Shown one piece after another: positions 35,801 to 48,522 of a DNA stretch of 64,000 bases (the first letter of the stretch is position 1; each line of letters opens with the position of its first letter). The notes below the pieces were generated by a model, which did no database searches, was not told the origin of the DNA, and saw only the letters and a list, made by a program, of their open reading frames with translations. The position numbers and the translations under genes were made by a program. Origin of the DNA: Litomosoides sigmodontis (taxonomy: Eukaryota > Nematoda > Chromadorea > Rhabditida > Onchocercidae); contig OY718803.1 in the NCBI GenBank assembly GCA_963070105.1, forward strand, positions 2,047,007 through 2,111,006, read 5' to 3'.

Positions 35801-36169
35801 GGTGAGGGAGGAGAGAGAGAGAGAGAGGGGGAAATGGGTAATAAAAGGAGATTTTTTTTCTTGAGGAGTTTTGAGCTTAATAGGATGATGGATGGAGTGG
35901 TGGATGAGAGAATTTTGTTGAAGGATGATTTTCGGAGTAGGAGACTTCTGAGTAATTAAATATTAGCAAAATTAACTTGCTTTTTTTTGGAGTAATTTAT
36001 TAACAGCAAAGAACTAATCAACCATATTATTAATTCAATAATAGAGTTAATTATTTTGAAAAATTTAAAAAATTTTTAAACTTATATATGACATGGCATA
36101 CAATGAGGTAATATACTTTGCGCTAATTTTTATTCAAAAATATATATCTGGAAAATGTGATGAAGTCTA

Positions 36170-36375
36170 TAGCAGAGGTAATAGATGTCCACCCGGCGGT
36201 TAATTAACAAAGGTATGTGTTAGGTACAACTGCGCATGGTCTTTGTTCTGTGCATTGGAAAGCCGAGGACCGCATACGCAATCTGGCAGTTAGTTGACTG
36301 TGCAAGCTTCCCTAATTACACTTACCATTAAGCGCACTTGTCGCACACGACATTTGATCTATCAGCCTATCTTCT
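36170..36375. other. GC-richer non-repetitive island
   Basis: About 200 bases with clearly higher G+C and normal complexity in the middle of AT-rich, repeat-laden DNA (for example CACCCGGCGGTT and GAAAGCCGAGGACCGC). Short frames are open on both strands: a + frame of about 26 codons beginning near GGTATGTGT, and a minus frame after an acceptor-like TGCCAG. No protein or RNA family is recognised. It could be an exon, an RNA gene, a regulatory element or a relic. Confidence 0.3.
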
Positions 36376-36477
36376 CGCATCAATCCTTTGTTTTTCTCTT
36401 TTCATGTAAATTCCTTTCTTACAGTTTGTTACTTCTCTCACAACACAATGCTCAATCGGTCTAGACAGTTAATTAAG

Positions 36478-36478
<1 letters not shown>

Positions 36479-36508
<30 letters not shown>

Positions 36509-36525
36509 CACACACACACACACAC
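36479..36525. repeat. (CA)n microsatellite
   Basis: A CA run of about 47 bases interrupted once by CG, in intergenic DNA downstream of CP2. Confidence 0.9.
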
Positions 36526-36878
36526 GTACATTTATATCGTTGTGTATTACAAGCTTACATTGTAAGCTAATAATTCTGATATTATCCGAGAAGTGTCGCT
36601 TCCTCAAGAAAGTAATTATCAACAACAACGTGTTCGTAGTATGAATACGGAGCACGAACTATTTCCATATTAACTGATAAGCATTTGTTCATCCACACTA
36701 CACCTAACTACCTGTTTTGATGGTAGGAAAACGGAAAAATTCCGTGAAATTCACGCAACAAGGTAATAGAGAACGAGAGTTATAATGATCGAAATTTCAT
36801 AAAGTTAATTCATCTCGATAACTGCTAATTCCGAACATCAATCTACAAACAACTCTTCAAATAATCTACTAAAATCCT

Positions 36879-37154
36879 ATGATCAACGTGAAATCGATAT
36901 TTGATTTTAAAAAAAAAATCAAAAAGAAGTGCTATGTAAGGGAAGATTTGAGGAGTATGAGTGGAACGGTTGATAAATCGGATCATTTATGCGTGAAACG
37001 TTTACGTGCAAAATTAATTCTCACTAATTTAACTCTCAATGATAAGAATGTTAATCGGAAAAAGAAAAAAAGGAGGAAGGAAAGAAGGAGCAGATTAGGA
37101 GGAGGAGACGACGAATGTTTCGTAACATTTTTAACATCATATTTCAAAACATGA
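36879..37154 (+). other. Lysine/arginine-rich ORF, 91 codons
   Basis: ATG at 36879 to TGA at 37154. The middle part (REDLRSMSGTVDKSDHLCV) looks more protein-like than surrounding frames. It is followed by a very basic run (KKKKRRKERRSRLGGG). There is no recognised domain, no obvious splice partner and no conserved neighbour. It could be a small nuclear-type protein, an exon, or chance in purine-rich DNA. Confidence 0.2.
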
Positions 37155-38402
37155 AATTTCACGATTTAAACGTTTTGAAATATTTTAACTGATGATAAAA
37201 TTTCTCCTTTTTTTCTTTTTACTGCAATTCTTCACTCGTTCAATATATGTTATTATTTCAAGCAAAAAAAAAAGATTATTTCCAAATTTCACGCTGAAAA
37301 GCTGTTAAAATTAAAAGAATTAATGAAACCATTTAGTTGATTTAGAAATCTAAATGTGATTTTCTCATTGAAAATCAAATGCTCTGATTAATTCGTTGTA
37401 CAACGATGTTGTTGAGGAGGAGCGAAATAAAAAAAAACGATGAAAATTTCAAAATGAATGAGAAAATTTAATTGCAATATTTTTACAAATTTACATTATC
37501 AGTGATAACATTTAACTGATAAACACCTATATAATATAGCAAAAATGGGAATAATCTGAGAAAAACAAACATATCACGCATTTTATCAATTAATAACACA
37601 TAATTAAAATTGACCCAAAAATCTACAAGAGCTAATCATTTCCTACACCTTAACCTAACTACTTCCTACTTTTCATTGGAAAAAGAAATTAATTTCTTAA
37701 TATCATTGAAATGAGTTATTATTCATTTTAAATTTCTTTTCATAAAATTTTCGCAATTCTTGCAATGTTGAACTTTCAAAGGTGAAAACAACACAAATTA
37801 TGAAGTTTTTACAAATTACGAAATGCTAATTTAATCAAAAATGAATACATTTGCTGAAACAAAAAGACGTGCAAAAGAAAATAGTATAATATGAAACTAA
37901 AAGAATAACATTTGCTCTTTTTTTTCTTTCATTTGCAATTCGAAGATCACTAAATTGAGGTGCTTAGTATTAGCCCTGAAAAAAAATGATGAAATTTATC
38001 AAATATATACGGTACAACTACAGTAATCTTTAGCTTCATAATAATACAATTTATTTTACTCACAGTTTACCTGTAATATTTTACTTGTAGTAATCCTATG
38101 TAATAAAGTATACTTGTAACAAACTTAAATAAAAATGATAAAGGAATGTGATATGTGCCAGAACTAAAAAATTATGCCACAATTAAGCAATTAGCAATAA
38201 ATTTAGTTTAGAGGAAAACATGAACAGCTAAATGTTTTCCATAAAAAAATTAATATTTCATCATTTTGTGATTACGTACATTTCACCTACTAAATTTAAT
38301 TGGTAAATCAAGAAAACACACTCGCTATATCATTTAATTCAGTTGCTTCAATTAAAATTTGATTTAATTTAATTGCTCTTTTCGGTTGAATTTATTTTTA
38401 AG

Positions 38403-41400
38403 TTAAAATATGCAAATTAGTAAGTAGTGCATTAGAAAATATACCGAATTTTTTTGTTTAATTTCCGCGATAACTTTGTCAAATACCACTTTAACACCTT
38501 CGTATGTTTCTCTGCCAACTGGAAGAAGCTCTCGCTTGTCCACAACAAAACCATTCGGCGCTTTAAGTAAATTTTTTAAACATTTGAATTAATTTATATT
38601 ATTTGAATAAATAATTCATCGAATTAAATTCAAATTATCTTTTGATAAATCATACCACACAACTTTTACATGCCCGGTTCTTTTTTCTTCTTCTATCACA
38701 TTTAATTTTTAAATTAAACTCAAATATTTAATTCATTCTTTCTCATCATCTATAATTTACAAAATATTAAAAAAAAGAAAATTGGAATTTGCAAATAAGA
38801 CCTGATTTCGAAGGACGTAATTCAATTACATATGAATATTTGGCGCTTGTTGCTTGCTTCACCCAATCAGACGATCCACCGGAATATGCATCTATAAAAT
38901 TTAAAAAAAATTGAATTTCAATAAAACTATTGAATTTAGCCAATAATTATTACTTATTCCGTTTCTTACACACTTTATCAATCATTACCTGTTTTTAGAA
39001 ACGTTCACGCTAAAATTCATTATTCCATTAAGAATATTCCAATTTCTATAGTTTTATTATATTTTCAATTTTTGCTTTATTCTATGCATTACCGTAATCA
39101 CCAAAATGTCATATTGTCATTTCGTACCGTACTACCTTGCTATGGTAGAAAACTTTGGAGGAAAATAAAAACACACATATAACTTCCGGTCCAGTACCAT
39201 ACTCATATTTTGTTCCATACAATTTTACGATTGAATTTACCGCGTTGTGCGCAACTGCTTTCTAAAATTATTATGTATTTCGTTTTTTTTTTCTTTTTTT
39301 TTCGAAAATTTAAAATTATTCATTGACACTTACTAAATCATCAAAATCCGGTGGGTATACATTTTGCGCATAGGAATATGGATAAATCCATAATTGTGAA
39401 TATGTATGCAATGACATGTACGCTTTTATTCGTTGACGTAACCGTAATATTGCATCACGTACGGCTCTGCAATTAATTACTCTCAGATTGCAAAGCTTAA
39501 CTGAGTAGGATAATTACTGAAAGGTAAATAGGCAAATTTTTTTCCTTACCGTTTCTAAAGTATTTCTCTTTTTTGTCTTTTTTTCTTTTTTGATAAAAGA
39601 AGGAAACGAAGGAAATTTTTTTTTTTTGAAATTAATTTAAAATACCAACAAACACTGCGATATATGCACATTGGGAAATACATAATACTATATATTTATG
39701 CTGTTTTTGCAAATTATTTCTATTTCCTTCATCCAAAATTTATTTAAGGATAAAAATTTCAAACCGAAAGAAAAAATTTCTGTTTAAATTTGGCAAATAT
39801 TTTAAAAACTTCGTGAGATTAAAAGGACTAACCGTGTTTCGGGTTCGCTAAATGCATGCGAGCCGTGATAAACACTAGAGCATGGTGAAGGGCTAGAACC
39901 TGATTCTGAAAATCTTACTTTAAATTAGCAATTGAGCAAAACAACAACCATGCAAAATTATTGGAATAGAAATGAGCAAAAAGTTTAATTACCTAAGTTT
40001 AAAAGTTAAAGTTGAAAATTTTTTTTTTTTGCAAAAATCTATGCTTTTAATAATTGCAACCCTGTTCAAAATTTTGATTTTGATGTGCCGTGCTGTTCAT
40101 TATTTCGAAGTTTAAATTTAAATTTTACAGTCATTGGATTACTTATCCTCTGCACTTCACATGTACATAAACGATAAAGTGCTAAAAAAGTTACTGCATT
40201 CATTTTTTTTCTTTTCAAATTAAATTTCCTGAAGTTATTACGCTTGCAAATGAAATGCGAAATGTTTTGAAAACAACTACTACCGCCAAAATGGAAGCCA
40301 AAATTTCGATTTAAGTCAACTCCAGGACAGTATCGCTTTTGACCATTTTTCCATTCGAATTTTTCCGGTGATGCGCGATTTTTGCGCCACAATCGAATCT
40401 TAAAAAGTAACCGTTTAAACTGGAATCGTCTCGCCTCTCTCCTCTTTTTGTTCCTGTTTCTTCTGTTTTTTTTTTTCAAATATTAACTGTGTTGTTCATA
40501 CTTATCTATTTATCCTTCACTTACCGCCTTTGTATGATTTCAATCAATCTTTACTCATCTATAAATAAAAAGTTAAAAAACGAACATTTTTGCAAAATTA
40601 CAGGGAAATTAAAAAGAAATCAATAAAGCATTTGTTTTAAAGATTTATTTTAAAAATAGAATATTTGTTTTAAATTTAAAAAAAATAAACGTTTGAAAAA
40701 TTGCTGAAATGTTTATTCGTCCCAAATGTTTCATTTTTTTCCGAGAATAATAAATTCATTAAATTCATGAAGAATTGAGAGAGAAAGGATCGTTGTTGTT
40801 GTTGCCTTTTTTTGTGAATTCAAATGAAAAAAGGAAAACTTACGGATGGTTCGTTCGGATTTGAGCGTGAATATTCATAACCATCCGGATTTAGACATGG
40901 AAAGATGTAGACATCCAGCAGCTCCAGATATTCCGCAACTTTTGGATTTGAATAGTAATCGGTGATTAGCTTTAAAAAAAAAACGAAAAATATTGCAAAA
41001 TTTCTAAACAGTACGATTTCTAGTAAATTTCGAAAGTTACTACTACTAGTACCACCATTATTACTACCATTACTGTTGGTTAGTTAGAAATTTTCAAATT
41101 ATAAACTATATAAGGTGGTGACCAAATTATTTTTCACATAAGTAATTAATTGAAATTAAGTGAACAGCAAAAGTAATGGAAGAAAAAAGAAAGGACAGGA
41201 AATTTCCGTCATTTAATTAAAATGCAATGAACAGTTGTGGTGACAATTTGGTACATTCTAAAGAAGCAAAAAAGAAAATTTTAAAAAAAAGAAAGATGAT
41301 TTCAGGAAGTACCTGTTTAATTAAATACAGTGCGGTTTGAACAGCCACCCATTCTCGAGCATGAATACCACCATCGATCCAAAATGCCGATTTGGACTTA

Positions 41401-43841
41401 TTGGTTTTGGCACTTAGCTAAAAACGGAAAAATAAAAAAACAAACAAACAGGAAGTTACAAAAGTTAAAATTTTATTTATGTAAATTAAAACTTTTAGAA
41501 ATTCCAAAATTTTTCATTTTCTCTACCTTTTCCCCTCCCCTCCCCCCTCCCCCTCATTTGCTGAATTGAGTAAGCAAAGCATTGATTACTAACTGATAGG
41601 AAATGGAATCAATTTGAAATTGCAGACATGATCCAATGATACTGTATCCATTATAAATTTGAAAGCGGACAATGCAATTACACTTCCAAAGTTTAACAAG
41701 TGAAATTTTGAATTTAAATTGCAAAATGATGAATTTAAAATTTAACATTTTAATGAATATAATATGAAATGAGGAAGAAATTGATTGATAAAATTAACAA
41801 AAACAATTAAAATTCTCCTTTAATTGTACACATCAATTGTATAAGTATTCCATTACACATACACACACACACACACACACGTGCACATATTGGCAAAAAC
41901 ATAATTAAATTATTTCTAAAGAATTTTAAATTTTAATGAAATGTTTAATTAATGAAATTTAGAGTGTGAGCAGTACCACTTGAGTATTTCCTAAGTGAAT
42001 CATACCTTAACGCCATAAATAATTTTTCCCTCCGTTGAATTGCCAATGCTTACGACCTTTACAATATTACGATGACGTCGTTCGAGGTCATTCAGCCAAC
42101 GTACGATTTCGCCGTAGGAGTGATAGTCACCGAGGAATGCGTTTGAATTTCGAATGCTATCATCGCGTAGTCGCTTCTCCTTGTCAAACAGCTTATCTCT
42201 TGTTGGTATCATTTCATGCTTACTTTGTAAATACCTAAATAATTTAGCTATTTATTTCAAAAAAATTTCCCATACATAAGTTAGATTTGAATTTAAAAAA
42301 TTTTAGCATACATAAATTTCACATTTATTGCTAAAATTAAAGGTGTGAAAAAAAATTTTTTTTCAATTCCTAAAAGAAATTTGTTTTTGTGCTCAGGCTT
42401 AAAAATTAGCGCTATAACTTATATCAAATTTATCAAAAAAAAAAACATTTTTTTTTGAAGCCAAAAGTTTACTTATTTTTTAATAATGTAATTTACTAAA
42501 CTAATAATGATTGGTTGAGGGAACGTATGCAAATGATTGGCTAGAGAAAATGCAAATTAAATTAACGAATAAAATATCAATTTCTAAACGACAAACAATG
42601 TGACAATAATTTGTGTTTTTTTTTCGAAATAAATAAAATTAGATTGTCTAAAAAATATGAAAGAAAAAGGAGAAACAAATTTCTCGGCCTAACTGAAACA
42701 TATGAAATAAACGGCTCTTATTGCGTTTAATTCATTAAAATAATCGTTTAATTAAGCATTTAAAAAAGTATTAGCTAATAGCTTACTGTGCAAAATCATT
42801 CATTTCAATGTGATAGGGAATTGATTTCTCTTCGAGTAACTGTTTAAATTTGTCTGCAAATCCTGGATGAATCATAGCATAGACGGTTTTATTAATTCGT
42901 GTTGGTGGCTTCCAAAAATCTGACTAAAATTTAAATTAAAAATACTTTTCTCTGCTCATTTATGCTTCGTTTTTTTTTTCGTTTTTCGTTTTTGCTAAAT
43001 ATAAATTGCAGATAAAGATTATTTTCATGTAAATGGTAGAGGAAATGGGAGAAATTTGAAATTTGAACTAAATTCACTCAACTGTGAATGCAAATTACGT
43101 TTGATTCTCGCAAAAAAATGGCAAAAATTTCAGTTAAATCATTTTTCGTTCAATTTCTTTTAATTCTTTTATGTTTTATTTTTTTCAGAATTCCAATGTG
43201 TAATTTTTTTTCGTTTGTGGAATTTAAGGAAAGCAAATCGAGCAATAAAGAAAAGTTAAATTATACCATTTCATCATCAGTAAGATAAATTTTGGATAAA
43301 AATTGTAATTGCTCAGCATTTTCTGGAACAATTCCAATTACTGGATAGATTCTAAATTATAAAAAGATATTATGAAAATTTTCTAAAAATTATAAAATTA
43401 TGAAAAAATTATTGAAAAAAGAAAACAAATAATAGTGAAGTGAAAAAAAGGGAGTAAAATTTATCGAATTTGATAGATATTGCTAATGATGCAATTCCAC
43501 TTTGTCAAAAAATGTAATTAATTAGGAATTAATTCCAACAGTATTCGTTATGCTGTAATTTCAAATGATAGCAGATTACGACTGCCACCATGAATACGAC
43601 GAAATTTTAAATAATAAAAAATTACACCTGTGATTACGATTGAAATTTAAATACGACGATTATGAATATGATGAAATTTTAAATGGTAATAAATTCACGA
43701 TTGTGATAAAATTACATTTTTTGATATTAAAATGATAATTGTGCCTAATTAATCAAACCGTTTAATTTCACTTCGAATTGCAGAACACTCATCAAGTGCG
43801 GCGTGCAGCAGAATGATGGAATAGGTAATTAAAATTCTCAT
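38403..43841 (-). CDS. M14A zinc procarboxypeptidase, second tandem copy (CP2)
   Basis: Minus-strand exons: 43841-43759, 43351-43267, 42923-42787, 42234-42006, 41417-41313, 40969-40844, 40398-40284, 39905-39833, 39466-39334, 39261-39177, 38891-38802 and 38560-38403. They join in phase to 472 residues. A signal peptide (MRILITYSIILLHAAL) is followed by a propeptide (YPVIGIVPENAEQL, DFWKPPTR) and a catalytic domain from GDYHSYGEIVRW. Zinc ligands are in HAREW and LHTYSQ; WRKNR, LNRNF, the Tyr248 equivalent (VIYAYSGGSSDW) and catalytic Glu (YVIELRPS) are present. The S1' 255-equivalent is Ser, unlike the Asp in CP1. Intron positions and phases match CP1 one for one through exon 12. The last exon may instead be spliced at 38445 (TCG|GTATAT) to an acceptor at 37975, where the next codons are GGC TAA, giving 460 residues; this choice is open. 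Confidence 0.9.
41861..41881. repeat. Short (CA)n tract in a CP2 intron
   Basis: About ten CA dinucleotides in the intron between the exons at 42006 and 41417. Background microsatellite. Confidence 0.8.
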
Positions 43842-44262
43842 AATTACATATGCATATGGGGTGTAGCACAGGTATACGATGCTAGCACCTGGCACACAAC
43901 TGAAAATTAAATTTCATTTTAAATTATCACACAGTGATAATATGCAACTGTTAGATAAGTCCATATTTGTGCAAAAAAAAAGAACGTAACAAATTAAACT
44001 TTTTTTTTTAATACTCTCATTTGCTAGCGGAAAAATGAATAGTAGAAAAAAAAAATTCTTATAATAGAAATTTCAACACTAACATTTTTATCAAATAAAG
44101 TGAAATTGAAAATAACTTTAAAATGAAAGATGGTATTGTTCATTTCGAAAGGAAAAATTCAAACGAAATTTGCACACGAAATTCTTCAACAACTATTATT
44201 ATCAACTTTTTTTTCCCAATTTATTTTCACTTCCCTTTCATTCAACGACGAACGAAAGAAAG

Positions 44263-44318
44263 AGGCGGAGAGAGTGAGTGAATGAGAGAGAGAGAGAGAG
44301 AGCGGGAGAGAAAGAAAA
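44263..44318. repeat. GA-rich microsatellite upstream of CP2
   Basis: A purine tract with GAGAGAGAGAGAGAGAGA at its core, about 440 bases upstream of the CP2 start codon. A similar purine tract (28500-28560) and a CA run occur upstream of CP1. Confidence 0.8.
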
Positions 44319-45308
44319 CGGTGGAAACTAATGTATTTAACATTTGCAATTAATTTTTATTAATTACAAATCATAATTAATTGTCATCAGCTACAAATTT
44401 TTGTCGTTTGCACAAGATTCACGGTTAACTTATTATAACTGTAAAATATTGTTGTATTGCAATGAGATTAGAAAAAAAAAAGGAAATGAGAATTCACATC
44501 GTTTGAATAATTTCAAATTTTTAATTTTTAAAATTTCTTTAGCGTTTGAATGATGATTCACTGTCGCTTCATTTAGCAAATATCATCAATTATGGCGAAA
44601 AAAAGTTATTTTTTTACTATAAGCAAAGAGTATGCAGATTCAAGTTCGCTTTTCTTTCTTGAATTTTAAAATTCAACTTCGTTTTCACTTTAATCCTTCG
44701 AATAATCGTTGTTTTGGCTGTAATTTTTTAATGATATAGTTAACAATTATTTTTTAATTTGTAATTGCATAGTTTCAAAATAAAAAAATCCTTTCTTGTA
44801 AACATTGTATTTATGACGGAAATAAGCAGCAAGAAAGAAACACTCTCAATTGTTATCTTTTTTAATTGTTAATTATTATTTTAGGGATAATTACAGCTCA
44901 TTGTCTTGCTAATTGCTAATTAGAGAACAAAGAAAATGTCATTTGATGTATATTTTTACAAATTTAGGAAATTTGGAACAGTTAAACAAACAAGAAAAGT
45001 ATTTGAAAAAAAAAAAAAGATTTTACAAAAGTAAAAGTGAACAGCAATAATAATCGCTGGAAAGATGCAAAGTTGACAATGAATTCGAGCTGAAAACGAA
45101 GTGAAAACTCATTTCATTCCTTTTTTTTTCACGTTTTTTTTCGTCTTTTTTTTCCTTCTTGCTAAACAAGGAATAAGGAAGAGGAAGATAGGAAGGATGG
45201 AAAAGGGAGAGAAAGGTGAAAGGGGGAGAGGGAGAGAGAGCGAGAGAGTGGAAGAGAAAGAGATACGAAATTGAAGAGAATTTAAAACTAGTACTTCCAG
45301 TTCTAAAT

Positions 45309-45316
45309 GCACACAC

Positions 45317-45402
<86 letters not shown>
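45309..45402. repeat. (CA)n microsatellite
   Basis: A nearly pure CA run of about 94 bases with one early CG. It is preceded by a long GA-rich purine stretch (45181-45270). It lies about 1.5 kb upstream of CP2. Confidence 0.95.
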
Positions 45403-45404
<2 letters not shown>

Positions 45405-46024
45405 TGTTTATTGTTGTGGTCGAAATGAACGGAGCGAATTGATAGAATATGTGTTATCGTTGTTATCACTACGCTCATGCATCACTGTCACATCCTCTTA
45501 TCTTATCAGATGTGATAAGAGAGGAGAGGAATGGGAAAGGAGGAGCGGAATAAATGAAAAAAAGGAAATAAACAAATAAGTGTAAACAGGAAGAAAAGAG
45601 GAGAAAGAGAAATGAAGAAAAAATAGCGGATGAAGTGCGACAACAGCAACGAGAAAAAAAAAAGCAGGAGAACGAGCTTTGATTAAATTTGCAATTTCAA
45701 ATTTTCAACGGTAAAAAAAAATGACAGATGACGAAGTGCTAGAATGAGCATAAATGATTTTTAGGAATTTTTTTTTTAATTTTAATTTTTCGATTTGTAA
45801 AAAAAAAGTAGAGAAAGGAAACAAGCACAAAAGTTTTTTGGAAAATTTTTTAAAATTTAAAATTTTTGCAATTTAAAATTTTTCGATTTAAAAAAAATTT
45901 TTTTTCTTTGTTATGTTTTTGCACTGTCAAATAAAGATAGTAAGTAGTATTATTGTGATAATTATTATTCGTTATCGATAATTGCATGTAATAAATATTT
46001 TTATAGTATTACAGTTAAACTATA

Positions 46025-46218
46025 GTTAACAGGTAATATCTCATTAATTCTGTTAACTGATAAATATGTAAATTATTAAGATATTAATAATAAAATATAA
46101 AGTGATAAAATAGGCTTAATAGTTAACAGTTAATATCTCATTAATTCTGTTAACTGATAAATATATAAATTAATAAAATATCAATAATAAAATATTAAAT
46201 AATAAAATAGTCTTAGCA
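46025..46218. repeat. 97-base tandem duplication with GTTAAC inverted repeats
   Basis: Two copies, at about 46025 and 46122. Each begins GTTAACAGTTAATATCTCAT and then TAATTCTGTTAAC, so each unit carries GTTAAC at both ends of a 33-base near-palindrome followed by AT-rich spacer. Copies differ by a few bases. Confidence 0.7.
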
Positions 46219-46956
46219 AATGCCTTTTTTTCATTTTTTTAATTTCGTGCTAATTATCGTTTTGTTGCTATGTGTGTTACATTGCTGATAAGCAACTCGA
46301 CGATAAGCAACTGCTGATAAGCAACTAATCTTTTATCACTATCATTCTTCCAAGCACATCTTTTGAAATTATCAGTGATAACGTATCAAGTGATGTATTG
46401 TGTAGGTGAAAAAAAAAATCGTTTTGTTAGTGCTAATTTACTCCACTTTTACCGTGTTCGTGATAACAAATAATTTAAGTTAACTATAAAATAATTAATA
46501 TTAACTATAAAATTAAAATTCATAATTAAAATTAACTGTAAAATTGCTAATCAATTGCCGCCATCTATTTTGTTCATATTTGCAATCTTTTAGTTAATAT
46601 CACAATTAGAAATGTTAGTTCAGTAAATGCAAGTAGAATAGCAGTAGTAACATAAGGTTGCTATCAAATTTGAAATTTAAATGGAGTGGAGCAGGAAAGA
46701 ATACTTTCGCTAATTCAATACATCGGAAAATGAGTGTGCTTTTACCGCTTCCTTGTTTTATAACTATCAAAAATTTCAAATTTAAATATTTGCAAAATTA
46801 GCAAACTGGAAGTGATTATGTTTATAGGAGAATTCTGATCAGAATTTTTGATGGTATTTTGAAAAAAAAAAAGAGAACAACCTTTTTTGCGATCATTAAA
46901 TTTCAGCGAAATAATATATCACAACATCTGTTTAGCTGCAATAAACGACGTGAAAC

Positions 46957-47080
46957 TCAAAGTGTACGCTTGCCAATCGTAGGTGTGATGACGGAGCTAC
47001 GAAAACCGATCCTGGAATTGCCTATTCGTTCTTGGGAAAGACGTGTACCCGTTTTGGGCTGCGTATTCATCACAATTTGA
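46957..47080. other. Small coding-like island, strand unresolved
   Basis: About 120 bases of higher complexity. On the minus strand an ATG at 47070 opens 37 codons rich in Ser, Thr, Arg and Gly (SQERIGNSRIGFRSSVITPT). On the plus strand the same DNA ends a 73-codon frame (VMTELRKPILELPIRSWERR) that stops at 47080. Neither has a recognised family or a clear splice partner. The minus reading could be a first coding exon divergent from guanylate kinase. Confidence 0.18.
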
Positions 47081-48522
47081 ATGTGTTCACAATAGCCTCG
47101 AATTATCGATTTTTTTTTCATAGCTGTAGCTAGTCGCTAGCACTGCTATCGTAGCACTAATGATGTTATTCAAGTGGTCGACAGAGGAAAACTCACGTAT
47201 ATCGTTTTGTGAAAAGCGTGTCTTCACGTCAGCTACTTATCTACTACTCTGCGACAGGTATTTATTACATCTGTCGTGTAGTTAGCTATGTAAGTAAGTT
47301 AATCGAAAAGCGAACATGTTTATTTCAAAATTAATGTGAAAATTTTTTCACTCTACTCTTATTCGTACTGGATTAGGCGATGAAAAAGAACATTTTTGTT
47401 GTTTGATATTGATTGAAACTACTCGATTTCAAGGAAACAATTTACAATGAAAAGGATGAATTGGAAAAGACTGTGATTTTTTATGAAAAAAAAAGGTTAA
47501 AAATCATTCAAAAAAAATGAAAATATTTCATTGATATATAATATAATGAAAGTATAACCAATTATGCGTATATTTTCTCTTGAAATAAATCACTAAAGGC
47601 ATCAAATCAGTTGTATAATTATTTGCTGTATACATCCCTATTTATTTATAACTTTTAAATTCGTTAAGATTTCGTAAAAATAATTTCGTAAAGCTTTTAG
47701 ATGCCTCATCAATTAAAAAGATCGAGTCTTTATGTAATGCACTGAAGAGTAGGATATTGCTTTTGAGTGAACTATTAGTTTAATTAATAATTGTTTACAT
47801 TTGAAAATTCGTTAAACCAATATGGGAAAGCTTTTAGTGATTTCTACATGCATCACTAACGATTAATTTCCCACTCATAAATTAATGTGTTATGGTCTGG
47901 AGTGTTGGAATTTTATAGTGGTTTATAGTGGCGTGCTACTGATCATTCTGAGATCGGAAGGCGAATAGTACAGTGAGTCATTCATCATCCAAACTTTTTC
48001 TTGCATTGGTGCAAAATTTTCTGCCGATTGTTATCAGCTTTTCCATCGTAGAGTGCAGTATTTTAAAGTTGATTAGCGTTTTGCCATCATTTCTGGAAAC
48101 TGAGTAAGCGATCTAATTATGTTACTCTAATTATATGATTGCTTAATTCATTTTTGACTTGCATGGCTCATTTTCGACATTTATAGGAATTGCATATTTT
48201 ATCTTTCCGTTTGATTGATTGACTGAATGTAATGTGAACGATGTCTACGATATGTCTATGATCAGGGCAGGCTTCAGCGTGAATATTGTATTGGGTGCAG
48301 AAAGTTTTTCAATGCTTCAAAAAAAACATATACCTGTGTGAAAAGTTGTGGCAAATAAAGCTATGAAATTACTAAGGAGATTCTTCCTCTGCTACCTTCA
48401 ATTATGACAACTGTAGAGAGAATGAGTAAGTACTGCAGCGGATTAATACAAAAAATGTAATTCAATGTGATGTTTCCTTCTAATATGTTTGTTTTTAATT
48501 TTAGAATTAATTGCGATACAGG

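Larger units (their letters stand above)
43842..48522. other. Divergent intergenic region between CP2 and guanylate kinase
   Basis: 4.7 kb that should hold the CP2 promoter on the left and the promoter of the guanylate kinase cluster on the right. It contains GA repeats (44263-44318 and 45181-45270), a (CA)n run (45309-45402), a 97-base tandem duplication (46025-46218) and one small coding-like island (46957-47080). From 47100 to 48350 I see nothing coding. A likely 5' untranslated exon precedes guanylate kinase (about 48390-48424, ending at a GA|GTAAGT donor). Confidence 0.6.

Noticed and set aside
45023..45478. Long ORFs of alternating Cys-Val or His-Thr
   Set aside because: Translation of the (CA)n microsatellite; the same applies to frames at 27373-27719 and 36388-36655.
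47950..47965. AGATCGGAAG, which resembles the start of a sequencing adapter
   Set aside because: Only about ten bases match and the next bases differ, so contamination is not supported.
48381..48424. ATGACAACTGTAGAGAGAAT before guanylate kinase as the coding start
   Set aside because: Splicing its donor to the acceptor at 48503 puts the reading frame out of phase with the kinase, and an in-frame TAA precedes the ATG at 48523; it is better read as 5' untranslated sequence.
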